A DNA stretch of 64,000 nt from an uncultured Granulosicoccaceae bacterium (lineage in GTDB: Bacteria > Pseudomonadota > Gammaproteobacteria > CALCKW01): NCBI GenBank assembly GCA_937925815.1, contig CALAMQ010000025.1:1-64000 (forward strand), read 5' to 3'. This document shows positions 53,872 to 63,037 of the stretch, piece by piece. Within the stretch, counting starts at the first letter, position 1. The number at the start of each line of letters is the position of its first letter. The notes beneath the pieces were generated by a model. It was not told the origin of the DNA and ran no database searches. It was given only the letters and a program-made list of their open reading frames with translations. Made by a program: the position numbers and the translations under genes.

Positions 53872-55677
53872 GTGAAAGTGAACAAAAATGCCACAAACGG
53901 ATTGCCCAGCGACGCTTCTGAGCCGCCTTCGGGTTGGCACTGGCTCGACCCGGCGCGTGTTCGATTGTTTGCCGTGGCGCTCTTGGTCGGTGTGGTGGTC
54001 GCGTCCACAACGGCGATGCTGATTGCGGGCATCAGCGCTGTGCAAGCGGTGTTCTTCGGCAGCGGTGATGAGAGATTCTTCGCCACCTTGCTCAGTTATG
54101 CACCGTGGTGGCGAGTGATGCTCGCACCGGTGATCGGAGGGCTGATTGTCGGTGTGTTGATCTACGGACTGCCCGGTCGTCGCTATCACGGTATTTCTGA
54201 TGTGATGGAAGCGTGTGCGTTTCGTGGCGGTCGCATGGATGTGCGCTCCGGGATCGGTGCCGCCAGCGCCGCTGTGGTCTCACTCGGTGCGGGGGCGTCG
54301 GTTGGTCGCGAAGGGCCGGCTGTGCACATTGGGGCGTCTGTGTCAGCGTGGATTGCCGACAAACTCGGTCTCAGCTCGCGGCACGCACTCACGCTGCTCG
54401 GTTGTGGTGCGGCAGCTGCCGTCACAGCGTCATTCAACGCACCCTTGGCGGGTGTGTTGTTCGCGCTCGAAGTGGTGGTGGGGTATTACACGCTGAGCGT
54501 CTTCGGCCCGATTGTGGTGGCGTCGATGGGCGCGTTGGTGATGACGCAGTTCTTGCAGGGCCACAGCGGTACTTTGTTCACCATTCCAAGCATGACCCTC
54601 TCGAGTTACTGGGAGCTGCCGCTTTTCGCTCTGGTTGGTATTTGTGCGGCGGGCTGCACTGTGGCGTTGGTCTATGGCGTTCAAACGGTTCAACGTGCGC
54701 ACGCACGCTGTGCTGTGCCGCTCTGGTTGCGACCAGCCATCGGTGGCTTGGTGGTTGGGATTGTCGCGCTCCAGGTGCCCTATGCCTTGGGCGTTGGCTA
54801 CCAGACAACGGATCTCGCACTCAAGGGCGCGCTGACCACCCAAACCGGTCTGTGGCTCAGTGTGATCTTGCTCGCCAAACTCTTGGCAACAGCGGTCTCG
54901 CTCGGCTCTGGCTTTGCTGGTGGGGTGTTCAGCCCGGCCCTGGTGCTCGGTGCCGTGCTTGGAACCTTACTCGGCAGCAGCTTTGCTGCGGTGTTGCCAG
55001 GCGCCGTGTCGATAGAGCCTGTCTACGCGATGGTGGGGATGGCGGCGGTCGCCTCGAGCACACTCGGTGCGCCAATCTCAACCATATTGATTGTGTTTGA
55101 GCTCACTGGAAATTACGGTGTGGTGGTGGCAGTGATGTTGGCGTCGGCGGTGGCCAGTAGCTGCATGGGTTTTGCGCCGTTTAGATCGTTCTTCCGCTGG
55201 CAGTTGCAAAGCCGAGGCGTCAATATTGTTGCTGGCCGTGATCAGAGTTTGTTGCGCACTGAGACTGTCGATGCACTTGTCACCGACAACTACTGCGAGA
55301 TTGCTGAACACGACACCCTATTGCAAGTCGAGATCAAAGTGAGTCGTGGGCGTAATCACGCGGTGGTGATGCTCGACGACGCGAATCGCTTCCTCGGCAG
55401 TGCGACCTTGCGGGATTTGATCCGCCTCGACGACGACGGCAAGCCCTACCCGGTGCGCGATCAGCTTCGCGGTGAGGACGCTGTACTCTCGTCAGGCACC
55501 AGTTTAAGAGGTGCACTGGATGCGCTTGCGAGTCACGCTGGTGATTTTTTGCCGGTTGTCGAGCGCGATGACGCTGGAGTTGCCCGAGTGCTCGGGGTGG
55601 TGTCGTACAGCGATGTCCTCGCGCGTTACAACGAGTTGCTAAAGCAAGCGCGCGCCGAAGAATTCGGCGTTACTTAG
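53872..55677 (+). CDS. ClC-family chloride channel/antiporter with CBS domains
   Basis: A 601-residue ClC. The membrane part has GASVGREGPAVHIGASV with the gating glutamate, GCGAAAAVTASFNAPLAGVLFALEVV and GSGFAGGVFSPALVLGAVLG. The first canonical GSGIP motif is replaced by YHGISDVMEA, as in many CBS-bearing bacterial members. A C-terminal CBS pair covers about 455-590 (VTDNYCEIAEHDTLLQVE, DFLPVVERDDAGVARVLGVVSYSDVLARY). It exchanges or conducts anions, possibly gated by nucleotide. Start GTG at 53872 or GTG at 53878. Confidence 0.92.
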   Translation: MKVNKNATNGLPSDASEPPSGWHWLDPARVRLFAVALLVGVVVASTTAMLIAGISAVQAVFFGSGDERFFATLLSYAPWWRVMLAPVIGGLIVGVLIYGLPGRRYHGISDVMEACAFRGGRMDVRSGIGAASAAVVSLGAGASVGREGPAVHIGASVSAWIADKLGLSSRHALTLLGCGAAAAVTASFNAPLAGVLFALEVVVGYYTLSVFGPIVVASMGALVMTQFLQGHSGTLFTIPSMTLSSYWELPLFALVGICAAGCTVALVYGVQTVQRAHARCAVPLWLRPAIGGLVVGIVALQVPYALGVGYQTTDLALKGALTTQTGLWLSVILLAKLLATAVSLGSGFAGGVFSPALVLGAVLGTLLGSSFAAVLPGAVSIEPVYAMVGMAAVASSTLGAPISTILIVFELTGNYGVVVAVMLASAVASSCMGFAPFRSFFRWQLQSRGVNIVAGRDQSLLRTETVDALVTDNYCEIAEHDTLLQVEIKVSRGRNHAVVMLDDANRFLGSATLRDLIRLDDDGKPYPVRDQLRGEDAVLSSGTSLRGALDALASHAGDFLPVVERDDAGVARVLGVVSYSDVLARYNELLKQARAEEFGVT

Positions 55678-55686
55678 TCGCGCACA

Positions 55687-55711
55687 GAGGCGGCGCCCAG
55701 TGGGCCGCCTC
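55687..55711. terminator. Hairpin between convergent ClC and HAD genes
   Basis: GAGGCGG...CCGCCTC with an inner CCCA/TGGG pair forms a stem directly past the ClC stop. No clear T-run, so probably weak. Confidence 0.4.
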
Positions 55712-55731
55712 GTCTCGTTGCCCCAATGCGG

Positions 55732-57042
55732 TTATTCAGTCGGTGTGTCGTGGAACGTGCCGTCAACACCGAAAAACTGCGTGCCGTCCTGGTTGTAAAA
55801 ACGCGTGGCACCCGCTGCCTGCAAGGCTGCGAGCATTTTCGGCACGGGCTTGCCCTCGGCTGCGAGCCGCTCGGCAAAGCGCGCGGGGCCAATGCGATCA
55901 AGCATTTCAAACGGGCCTTGCGCCCAGCCAAAACCCCAGCGCATGGCACGGTCGACGTTGACGATGTCATCGGCGATATCCGGTACGAGATCGGCCGCGT
56001 AGGCGAGGGTGCCGCCCATCTGCGCCCAGACAAACTGGCCCTCGGGCGAATTTGCAAACATGGCGCTGCTGAGGTCGTGCAGTGATTCGTCCAGCGTGAC
56101 CTCGCGTTTGGCGCGCCAGGCACCAGTGCCGAGATCGTAGGTCTCCATGCTGCGGTTACCGTCTGCGTCTTTTTGCATGCGGTAGAAGCCACCTCCGGTC
56201 TTGCGACCCAGCTGACCCGCTTCGAAGAGGGCTTGCTCTTCGGCTGGGAAAGCCGCGTACTCGTGCCCGACATCTCCCGCTGGCAAGTTGGCGGTCAGGT
56301 TCTTGGCCACCAGTGCCATCACGTCTAGGCCGATCAGGTCCACAAGGCCATAGAGTCCGGTCGGTGGGAAGCCCATAGGCTTGGACATGAGCGCGTCCAC
56401 GGTCTCCTGATCAAGCCCGTCGTCGCGCATGGCTTTGCCGATGTGCAAGCCCGCCAGCATCCAGTAACAGCCGATGCGGTTACCAATGAAATTGACGGTG
56501 TCTTTGGCGTAGACCACGCCCTTGCCGAGGCGACCGCCACAGAAATCGGCGACGCGCGCGCTGAGGTCCGGGTTTGCAGCGTCAGAGGGCACAAACTCCA
56601 AAAGGCGCATGATGTGCGGCGGATTGAAAAAGTGCGTGACGGCCATGTCAGCTTGCAGCCGAGCTGGCATGCCATCGAGGATATCGCGCAGCGGAATGCC
56701 TGAAGTGTTGGTGGTGACCAGCGAGCCGTCTTTGCGCGCCGCCTCTACGCGGCTGAAGAAACTGCGCTTGATCTCGAGGTTCTCCACGATGGCCTCGCAG
56801 ACCCAATCAGCGTCGGCGATGTGTTGCTCGAGGTCGTCGATGCTGCCGGCGCGCAAGTTGGCGAAGTGTTCCTCGGCGAGCGCGGGCCGTTTGCCTGCAC
56901 CGAGTCGGTCAATCCCAGCTTGCGCGGTCTCAGTTTGCAGGTCCAGCAACGCGACCTCGCAGCCAGCCGCCGCGCAAATGCCGGCGATACCCGCGCCCAT
57001 GGTACCGGCGCCGACGACGACGACCTTATTGATTGCTGACAT
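55732..57042 (-). CDS. 3-hydroxyacyl-CoA dehydrogenase (no hydratase domain)
   Basis: The protein has 436 residues from the ATG MSAINKVVVVGAGTMGAGIAG (GGGGAA about 8 nt upstream). NAD-binding GAGTMGAGIAGICAAAG, catalytic histidine in VTHFFNPPHIMRLLEFVP and a VYAKDTVNFIGNRIGCYW helix identify the family; a second C-terminal dehydrogenase domain follows (about 340-400; RAMRWGFGWAQGPFEMLDRIG). In similar long proteins of about 800 residues an enoyl-CoA hydratase domain comes next; here the gene stops after FFGVDGTFHDTP. It oxidises L-3-hydroxyacyl-CoA in beta-oxidation. Confidence 0.9.
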   Translation of the reverse strand: MSAINKVVVVGAGTMGAGIAGICAAAGCEVALLDLQTETAQAGIDRLGAGKRPALAEEHFANLRAGSIDDLEQHIADADWVCEAIVENLEIKRSFFSRVEAARKDGSLVTTNTSGIPLRDILDGMPARLQADMAVTHFFNPPHIMRLLEFVPSDAANPDLSARVADFCGGRLGKGVVYAKDTVNFIGNRIGCYWMLAGLHIGKAMRDDGLDQETVDALMSKPMGFPPTGLYGLVDLIGLDVMALVAKNLTANLPAGDVGHEYAAFPAEEQALFEAGQLGRKTGGGFYRMQKDADGNRSMETYDLGTGAWRAKREVTLDESLHDLSSAMFANSPEGQFVWAQMGGTLAYAADLVPDIADDIVNVDRAMRWGFGWAQGPFEMLDRIGPARFAERLAAEGKPVPKMLAALQAAGATRFYNQDGTQFFGVDGTFHDTPTE

Positions 57043-57152
57043 GCGAGTTCCCCGTGTGAATTCGGTAAAACCGCTATTTTGAGGGCGCGAAACCCTAGCC
57101 GCAAGCAAGCGAGACGTTAAACTGAGCGCTTTGCAGCCACACGACACACTCG

Positions 57153-57809
57153 ATGACCCCAGAACGCTTTGCGAGACTCCGCGCCGTGCTCGACCGCCGT
57201 CAGCCGGACCTCACTGTCCTCGCTGATTTTGTGCACAAGCCGCACAACATCTCAGCCATCATTCGCAGTTGTGATGCCTTTGGTGTGAGCGACGTGCACT
57301 TGGCGATGGCCGAGAGTGACCGCAGCCATTTTCGCGCTTCTAAGGCTGCGGCCCAAGGGGCGGAGAAGTGGGTCAACGTGACGCTGCATGACCACATCTC
57401 CGACAGCATCAGCGCCCTGCAAGCAGACGGCTACCAAGTCTGCGCAGCACACCTTTCGGACCGCGCCGTGCCCTACCGCGATGTCGATTACACGCGGCCC
57501 ACGGCCATCTTGCTCGGCGCTGAAAAAGACGGTGTCAGCGACCGGGTAGCAGATCTGGTTGACCACCACATCATCGTGCCGATGGTCGGCATGGTGGAAT
57601 CCTTTAACGTGTCGGTTGCCGCCGCCATCATTCTCTCTGAGGCGCACAACCAGCGCGAAGCCGCAGGTTATTACCAGACACCGCGCATCGACCCCAAGCG
57701 TTACGAACAGACGTTATTTCGCTGGGCTCACCCAAAGATTGCCAAGATGCTCGACGCTGCTGGCGAACCGTATCCGGCGTTGAACGAAGACGGCGATATC
57801 AGCGCCTGA
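57153..57809 (+). CDS. trmH: tRNA (guanosine(18)-2'-O)-methyltransferase
   Basis: TrmH/SpoU (218 residues) methylates the ribose of G18 in the D-loop. SPOUT motifs: VHKPHNISAIIRSCDAFGV (motif 1 Asn/Arg), ILLGAEKDGVS (2) and VPMVGMVESFNVSVAAAIIL (3). The length and C-terminal extension fit TrmH. It is divergent from the dehydrogenase gene. The 229 bp that follow (57810-58038) hold nothing I can support. Confidence 0.93.
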   Translation: MTPERFARLRAVLDRRQPDLTVLADFVHKPHNISAIIRSCDAFGVSDVHLAMAESDRSHFRASKAAAQGAEKWVNVTLHDHISDSISALQADGYQVCAAHLSDRAVPYRDVDYTRPTAILLGAEKDGVSDRVADLVDHHIIVPMVGMVESFNVSVAAAIILSEAHNQREAAGYYQTPRIDPKRYEQTLFRWAHPKIAKMLDAAGEPYPALNEDGDISA

Positions 57810-58038
57810 TAAACGGTTTCGATGTGTTTTCTTGAGATTGGGTGACATGGATTTCTGTACCTCGCATCGCACTCGCTCAGAACGTGCTTGCAGGCTCCGC
57901 AGCAACTGTGACGTGGACGCTGCGCTGATGTCTCTGGGATAAACTGCGGGTCAGCGTGTTCTCGGAGGACGAGTGCTGGACGCGTATGTTGCCCAACGGT
58001 TCGCGGCTGGTGTGAACTCGGCGATCTCGCTGTGTCAT

Positions 58039-58317
58039 TTAGCGGTTGCGCCAGAGTCGTCCCACCGCGCGATCCGATCCTAGCGTTGCCACCACCATAG
58101 CCACGGCGCCGATTGCGTAAAAGACCACGCAGGGCAGCAAGATGCCGAGTTGCTGTGTACTGATTCCAAGCAACAACAATGCTGTTGCAAGCACCAGAAA
58201 CAGCGCGGATACCGCTTTCAATATGGTGCGGTGTGACGGTCGGTAGTCGACGGGCTCGTCGCCCTGGTCGAGGTAGGCCAGCAGCGGCGCGAACAGTCGG
58301 TTGAAAAAGTGACTCAT
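58039..58317 (-). CDS. Small two-helix membrane protein
   Basis: 92 residues from the ATG MSHFFNRLFAPL (AAGG about 8 nt upstream); the track's start is too long. Residues 1-38 are a soluble or amphipathic start; two membrane helices lie at about 39-58 and 62-82; the C-terminus is basic (RAVGRLWRNR). No family recognised. It stands alone. Confidence 0.65.
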   Translation of the reverse strand: MSHFFNRLFAPLLAYLDQGDEPVDYRPSHRTILKAVSALFLVLATALLLLGISTQQLGILLPCVVFYAIGAVAMVVATLGSDRAVGRLWRNR

Positions 58318-58610
58318 GTCTGGAACCTTTGGGAGAGCAAGCAGTGTGGCACTCACCTGCGGCGGCATCAATTTGTGAGGTGTCAGTGGCAACATGCGAT
58401 TCGCCCATCTGCCAGGTTCAGGGTGGATGTCGCTTGTGCAAGATCTCTGGGCTGGCATCGCGATGAATTTGACTGTGATGCCGGGCGAGGGCCGAATTGA
58501 AACGGTCAGTCAGGGCGCGATAGATCATGGCTTCCGGCGGTGGTGGGCGACTCGCTGACTGGTAGCTGATCTCGAACGCGCCGATCGCTTTCGGCAATGG
58601 AGGAATGACG

Positions 58611-59003
58611 ATGTTGGATGTGACAGCTGTTGCGGCGTCGGTATTGGGTTTGTGGTTAGTGGCGTTGTCAGCAAACGTCATTCGCCTGCGTCGCCAACTC
58701 GACGTGGGGCTCGGCGATGGTGGTCATGATGAGCTCTACCGCGCAATCCGCGCACACGCCAACTTCGTGGAATACGCACCCATGGGGCTGTTGCTGCTGG
58801 CTTGTCTCGAACTCAATCACGCGCCGAGTTGGCTCACACTCGTTTGTGCGTTGAGCTTCGTGACGGGTCGCCTGCTGCACCCTATTGGCATTCGGCACGC
58901 GCAATCGCCGTGGCAGTGTCGTGTGTTTGGGATGGTGTTGACGCTGACGGCGCTGGTCGTGATGGCCGTTGCCGGTCTCTTTTTGGTGGTTGTGCGCGTT
59001 TAG
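58611..59003 (+). CDS. MAPEG-family membrane protein
   Basis: The protein has 130 residues from the second ATG (58611), because GGAGG lies 7 nt before it and only 1 nt before the track's ATG. Four helices and the motif RAIRAHANFVEYAPMGLLLLACLELN identify the MAPEG family (membrane-associated proteins in eicosanoid and glutathione metabolism). Bacterial members are poorly known. In the 293 bp upstream a 58-codon minus-strand frame was considered and rejected. Confidence 0.88.
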   Translation: MLDVTAVAASVLGLWLVALSANVIRLRRQLDVGLGDGGHDELYRAIRAHANFVEYAPMGLLLLACLELNHAPSWLTLVCALSFVTGRLLHPIGIRHAQSPWQCRVFGMVLTLTALVVMAVAGLFLVVVRV

Positions 59004-59023
59004 TGCATCGCGCGGGCTCGGTC

Positions 59024-59524
59024 TTAAACGCCGCCTTGTTTGGCGATGATGCGCTCAAAACAGCGCAAAGTTTCTTCAGAAACGTGGTGTTCGAGCCCTT
59101 CCGCATCAAGTTCAGCTGTTGCCTCTGAGACGCCGATAGCCCGCAGAAAGTCATAGACGATGCGATGGCGTTCGCGCATTGCATCGGCGAGTTCTTCGCC
59201 TTTTTGGGTCAGGAATATCGAGCGGTACCGCTCGGTGGTCAGATATCCGTCTCGCTGGAGGCGGGCGACGGTCTTGTTAACTGTCGCGGGGCTGATGCCC
59301 AGGCATTCGGCGAGGTCTACGCTGCGCGCCTCGCCTCTGGCCGCGATCAGGTCCGACACCAACTCTACATAGTCCTCCGCCACCTCGGTTTGGTGCGCGT
59401 CGCGTACGTGATTAAACGCTGCCGCGACTTGGATTGGGTCGAGGACACGGTTGGGGCGGGCGGGTTCGTTGGACACGGGCAGCAGCACGGTTGGCGGACC
59501 GCCAGTGTAGGCGGGCTCTTTCAC
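59024..59524 (-). CDS. mntR: Manganese-responsive regulator, MntR type
   Basis: A 166-residue DtxR/MntR-family repressor. A winged helix lies at about 45-105 (DLAECLGISPATVNKTVARLQRDGYL). The metal ligands expected for MntR are all present: Asp and Glu of EDYVELV, His of RERHRIV and the E..EH set of AEGLEHHVSEE. It lacks the SH3-like domain of DtxR, as MntR does. The start is a GTG that nearly touches a palindrome, which suggests autoregulation; a later GTG (59476) is possible. It is divergent from the metal importer and presumably represses it when manganese is plentiful. Confidence 0.88.
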   Translation of the reverse strand: MKEPAYTGGPPTVLLPVSNEPARPNRVLDPIQVAAAFNHVRDAHQTEVAEDYVELVSDLIAARGEARSVDLAECLGISPATVNKTVARLQRDGYLTTERYRSIFLTQKGEELADAMRERHRIVYDFLRAIGVSEATAELDAEGLEHHVSEETLRCFERIIAKQGGV

Positions 59525-59528
59525 GCTG

Positions 59529-59542
59529 GCAAACTAGTTTGC
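59529..59542. promoter_or_regulatory. Perfect palindrome near mntR start (operator 1)
   Basis: GCAAACTAGTTTGC, a 14-bp perfect palindrome 4 bp upstream of the mntR GTG. Its place fits an autoregulatory operator or part of the mntR promoter. Confidence 0.45.
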
Positions 59543-59544
59543 AG

Positions 59545-59573
59545 TTGCAATGTAAGTTAGCCTTGGCTAAATT
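59545..59573 (+). promoter_or_regulatory. SitABCD-like operon promoter with overlapping operator
   Basis: TTGCAA (59545-59550), 17-bp spacer, TAAATT (59568-59573). The inverted repeat TTAGCC-TT-GGCTAA (59557-59570) covers the spacer and the first bases of the -10, a classic repressor position; the half-sites resemble DtxR/MntR-type boxes. Confidence 0.6.
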
Positions 59574-59605
59574 TGTCGACCAAGACTTAATTTGGAGTTG
59601 CCGTT

Positions 59606-60487
59606 GTGGTCGCTGTGCGCCAATCGCTCGCCGCCCTCGCGTTGTTATTGCCTATAAGCGTGCTCGCAAAACCTTTCACGGTCGCGACAACTTTCACGGT
59701 GATCGCGGACATGGCGCGACAGGTGGCAGGCGACGCTGCTGAGGTGGTGTCAATCACCAAGCCCGGAGCCGAGATCCATAACTATCAGCCCACACCGCGT
59801 GACATCTTGCGCGCCCAAAAAGCTGATCTCATCCTGTGGAACGGTCTCAATCTCGAATTGTGGTTCGAGCCGTTTTTCGCGACGCTGGCGGGCGTGCCTG
59901 AGGCGGTGCTGTCAGACGGCATTGAGCCGATGTCTATTGGGCGCGGGCCTTACAACGGCAAACCGAACCCGCACGCTTGGATGTCGTTTACCGATGCTGA
60001 GATCTACATCGCCAACATCCGTGATGCGTTGAGCACCCACGACCCGGCCAACCGCGAGACCTACACGCGCAACGCCGAGGACTACATCAACGAATTGCGT
60101 GCGGCAGCTGGTCCCATTCGCGCCCTGATTGAATCGGTCCCAGAAAACAAACGCTGGTTGGTGTCGAGTGAAGGGGCGTTCAGTTACCTTGCACGCGACC
60201 TCGGTCTGCGTGAATTGTATCTCTGGCCAATCAACGCCGACGCGCAAGGTACGCCCCAGCAAGTGCGGCATGTGATCGACACGGTCAAAGCAGAGCGGAT
60301 CCCTGCTGTGTTCAGTGAGAGTACAGTCTCAGACAAGCCGGCCAAGCAAGTCGCACGCGAAACAGGTGCTCAGTACGGTGGCGTGCTGTACGTCGACAGC
60401 CTCAGTGGCGTCGACGGTCCGGTACCGAGCTTTCTCGATCTGCTGCGCGTGACCAGCCAAACAATTGCTAACGGTTTACAAGAGTGA
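59606..60487 (+). CDS. sitA: Mn/Fe ABC importer, substrate-binding protein
   Basis: A 293-residue cluster A-I metal-binding protein with a signal peptide (cleavage near VLA-KP). Ligands expected for Mn/Fe are His in [10 protein letters not shown], His in KPNPHAWMS, Glu in SSEGAFSYL and Asp in [14 protein letters not shown]. This H-H-E-D set is like SitA, YfeA and PsaA rather than ZnuA, which has a third His. No His-rich loop. The start is a GTG with GGAG upstream. First gene of the four-gene operon. Confidence 0.92.
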   Translation: MVAVRQSLAALALLLPISVLAKPFTVATTFTVIADMARQVAGDAAEVVSITKPGAEIHNYQPTPRDILRAQKADLILWNGLNLELWFEPFFATLAGVPEAVLSDGIEPMSIGRGPYNGKPNPHAWMSFTDAEIYIANIRDALSTHDPANRETYTRNAEDYINELRAAAGPIRALIESVPENKRWLVSSEGAFSYLARDLGLRELYLWPINADAQGTPQQVRHVIDTVKAERIPAVFSESTVSDKPAKQVARETGAQYGGVLYVDSLSGVDGPVPSFLDLLRVTSQTIANGLQE

Positions 60488-61347
60488 CACCTGAATCTGG
60501 CATCGTCGCACACGGTTTAAGTGTGACTTATCGCAACGGCCACTCGGCACTCATTGATGCGAGTTTTTCGGTGCCACGCGGCACGATCTGTGGCTTGGTT
60601 GGGGTAAATGGTGCCGGCAAGTCGACACTGTTCAAAGCGATCATGGGTTTTGCGCCGGTGTCGGCAGGGCGCGTGGAAATTTTCGGGGGCAGCGTGAAGG
60701 ATGCGCTCGCCGCCAATCGTGTGGCCTACGTTCCGCAAAATGAAGACGTTGACTGGGATTTCCCGGTGTTGGTTCGCGACGTGGTGATGATGGGGCGCTA
60801 CGGCCACATGGGATTTATGCGCATACCGCGCCGCGCTGATCGCGACGCGGTGGCAGCGGCGCTTGCGCGCCTTGGTATTGAAGACCTCGCCGAACGGCAG
60901 ATAGGCGAGCTCTCAGGGGGGCAGAAAAAGCGCGTGTTCCTTGCGCGTGCCCTGGCACAAAATGCCGATGTAATCTTGCTCGACGAGCCTTTCACTGGGG
61001 TGGATGTCAACACCGAAGAGGCGATTGTCTCTTTGATGCACAGTTTGCGGGAGGAGGGGCGGCTGATGCTCGTCTCAACGCACAATCTCGGGTCTGTGCC
61101 AGAGTTTTGTGGTCAAGTGATTTTGGTCAACCGCACCGTGCTCGCCTCGGGCCCAACTGAGACAGTGTTCACCCGGGATAATCTCGAGAAGACCTTTGGC
61201 GGCGTGCTGCGTCGCTTTGTACTCGGCGGGTCAGCCTTGCATGATGACGACGACCCCCGCAGCGTGACCGTTATTACCGACGACGAGCGGCCGGTGGTGT
61301 TTTACGACGACAACGCAAACGATTCCAGTGGGAGCGAGCCGCCGTGA
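60484..61347 (+). CDS. sitB: Mn/Fe ABC importer, ATP-binding protein
   Basis: This 287-residue ATPase has Walker [13 protein letters not shown]-loop [15 protein letters not shown], signature [17 protein letters not shown], Walker [13 protein letters not shown] and the H-loop histidine in VSTHN. It matches the metal (SitB/YfeB/MntB) ATPase group. A C-terminal extension of about 40 acidic residues ([17 protein letters not shown]) is unusual. It overlaps sitA and sitC by 4 nt each. Confidence 0.93.
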   Translation: MTPESGIVAHGLSVTYRNGHSALIDASFSVPRGTICGLVGVNGAGKSTLFKAIMGFAPVSAGRVEIFGGSVKDALAANRVAYVPQNEDVDWDFPVLVRDVVMMGRYGHMGFMRIPRRADRDAVAAALARLGIEDLAERQIGELSGGQKKRVFLARALAQNADVILLDEPFTGVDVNTEEAIVSLMHSLREEGRLMLVSTHNLGSVPEFCGQVILVNRTVLASGPTETVFTRDNLEKTFGGVLRRFVLGGSALHDDDDPRSVTVITDDERPVVFYDDNANDSSGSEPP

Positions 61348-62195
61348 TCGCACTGCTGCTCGAGCCATTTGGCTACGAGTTTATGCGAACGGCGCTCTGG
61401 TGTTGCGCGCTGGTTGGCGCTGTGTGTGGATTTTTATCAGCGTATTTGATGCTCAAAGGTTGGTCCTTGATTGGCGATGCACTCTCGCACTCGGTAGTGC
61501 CAGGGGTCGCCGGTGCCTACATGCTCGGCTTGCCATATTCGCTTGGTGCGTTTGCGGCGGGCTTTCTCGCAGCCGGTGCAATGCTCTTTATCAAACAACG
61601 CAGCCGACTCAAGCAAGACGCGATTATCGGTTTGATTTTTACGGGATTCTTCGGTGCAGGGCTGTTTATGGTGTCGCTCTCGCCAACTGCAGTGGACGTG
61701 CAGACCATAGTCTTTGGCAATGTGCTCGCCATTGCGCGCGAAGATGCAATGCAATTGCTCATTATCAGTGTGGTTGCGATGGCGGTATTACTCGCGCGCT
61801 GGCGAGAGTTGTTGTTGGTGTTTTTTGATGAGGCGCATGCGCGTACTGTGGGACTCAATCCCACGCGGTTGAAATTGATTTTCTTTAGTCTGCTCAGCGC
61901 GTGCGCTGTCACAGCGCTCATGACGGTCGGCGCGTTTCTGGTGATTGCACTCGTGGTCACGCCCGGTGCCACGGCCTACCTCCTGACCGACCGCTTCTCG
62001 CGGCTGCTTGTGATCAGTACTTTGCTCGGTGCGTTGACGAGCGTGGTTGGTGTGTATTTGAGTTATTTCCTCGATGGCAGCACCGGTGGTGTCATTGTGG
62101 TGTTGCAGACACTGCTTTTTCTCGTGGCGTTTATCGCTGCCCCGCGCCACGGTTTACTGGCGGCGCGTCGTCGTCGTGCGCAGGTCCGCCTGTGA
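61344..62195 (+). CDS. sitC: Mn/Fe ABC importer, permease 1
   Basis: This 283-residue permease has about eight helices. Family marks: [31 protein letters not shown] near the N-terminus and [27 protein letters not shown] with the cytoplasmic coupling segment. It shares LKGWSLxGDAxxH with the next gene, so the two are paralogs. Confidence 0.93.
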   Translation: MIALLLEPFGYEFMRTALWCCALVGAVCGFLSAYLMLKGWSLIGDALSHSVVPGVAGAYMLGLPYSLGAFAAGFLAAGAMLFIKQRSRLKQDAIIGLIFTGFFGAGLFMVSLSPTAVDVQTIVFGNVLAIAREDAMQLLIISVVAMAVLLARWRELLLVFFDEAHARTVGLNPTRLKLIFFSLLSACAVTALMTVGAFLVIALVVTPGATAYLLTDRFSRLLVISTLLGALTSVVGVYLSYFLDGSTGGVIVVLQTLLFLVAFIAAPRHGLLAARRRRAQVRL

Positions 62196-63037
62196 TTGAG
62201 ACCTGGCTGCTTGAACCGCTGAGTTTTGCTTTCGTGCGTCATGCATTGTTGGTAGGGTCGCTGGTCGCGGTCTCAGCGGGTCTTTTGTCTGCCTATTTGG
62301 TGCTCAAAGGCTGGTCGCTGATGGGCGACGCAGTAGCCCACGGCGTCCTGCCGGGCATTGTCATCGCCTACCTAGTTGGTGCGCCGCTCGCGTTGGGGGC
62401 CTTTGCCGCCGGCATGGTTTGCGCAGTGTCGGTCGGTTTTATTTCCGAGCGCTGTCGCGTCAAAGAAGACACCGTAATGGGTGTGGTATTTTCAGGAATG
62501 TTTGCGCTCGGGTTGGTGTTGGTCACACGCACAGAATCCGATGTGCACCTCAACCACATCCTCTTTGGCGACATGTTGGGTGTGTCAGCTCAGGACATGA
62601 TTCAATCGAGTGTGATCGCGCTGGTGGTCGCGAGCTTGGTCATGTTGCGCCGCCGGGATCTGATGCTCTATGCCTTTGACAGTCAACATGCGCGCGCGGT
62701 CGGTGTGCCGGTAACGCTGCTGCATTATGGGTTGCTGGCTCTGTTGGCGATGACCATTGTCGCTGCACTCAAAGCCGTGGGGCTCATTCTGTCCATTGCG
62801 CTGCTGATCGCTCCGGGTGCGATTGCCTATCTGTTGACGACCCGATTGAGTCGCATGTTATTGATTGCACCGGCGGTCGCGGTGCTCGCCACGGTGGTCG
62901 GGGTTTTGGTCAGTTTCCAAATAGACAGCGCGCCCGCGCCGACAGTGGTGTTGGGCCTGTTGGTGTTTTTTATCGCAGCGTTTCTGTTCGCGCCGAGACA
63001 GGGTGTGTTGCGCCGGCGCGGTGTGGGCCAACCATGA
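62192..63037 (+). CDS. sitD: Mn/Fe ABC importer, permease 2
   Basis: The protein has 281 residues from the GTG that overlaps sitC by 4 nt; the track ORF begins inside sitC. Same pattern as sitC: AYLVLKGWSLMGDAVAHGVLPGIVIAYL and LILSIALLIAPGAIAYLLTTRLSRMLL. Two different permeases, one ATPase and one binding protein are the SitABCD/YfeABCD layout. They import Mn(II) and possibly Fe(II). Confidence 0.93.
   Translation: MIETWLLEPLSFAFVRHALLVGSLVAVSAGLLSAYLVLKGWSLMGDAVAHGVLPGIVIAYLVGAPLALGAFAAGMVCAVSVGFISERCRVKEDTVMGVVFSGMFALGLVLVTRTESDVHLNHILFGDMLGVSAQDMIQSSVIALVVASLVMLRRRDLMLYAFDSQHARAVGVPVTLLHYGLLALLAMTIVAALKAVGLILSIALLIAPGAIAYLLTTRLSRMLLIAPAVAVLATVVGVLVSFQIDSAPAPTVVLGLLVFFIAAFLFAPRQGVLRRRGVGQP

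Noticed and set aside
58418-58600. Minus-strand frame LPKAIGAFEISYQSASRPPPPEAM... of about 58 codons
   Set aside because: Somewhat protein-like, but it needs a TTG start without a ribosome site and overlaps the MAPEG leader.
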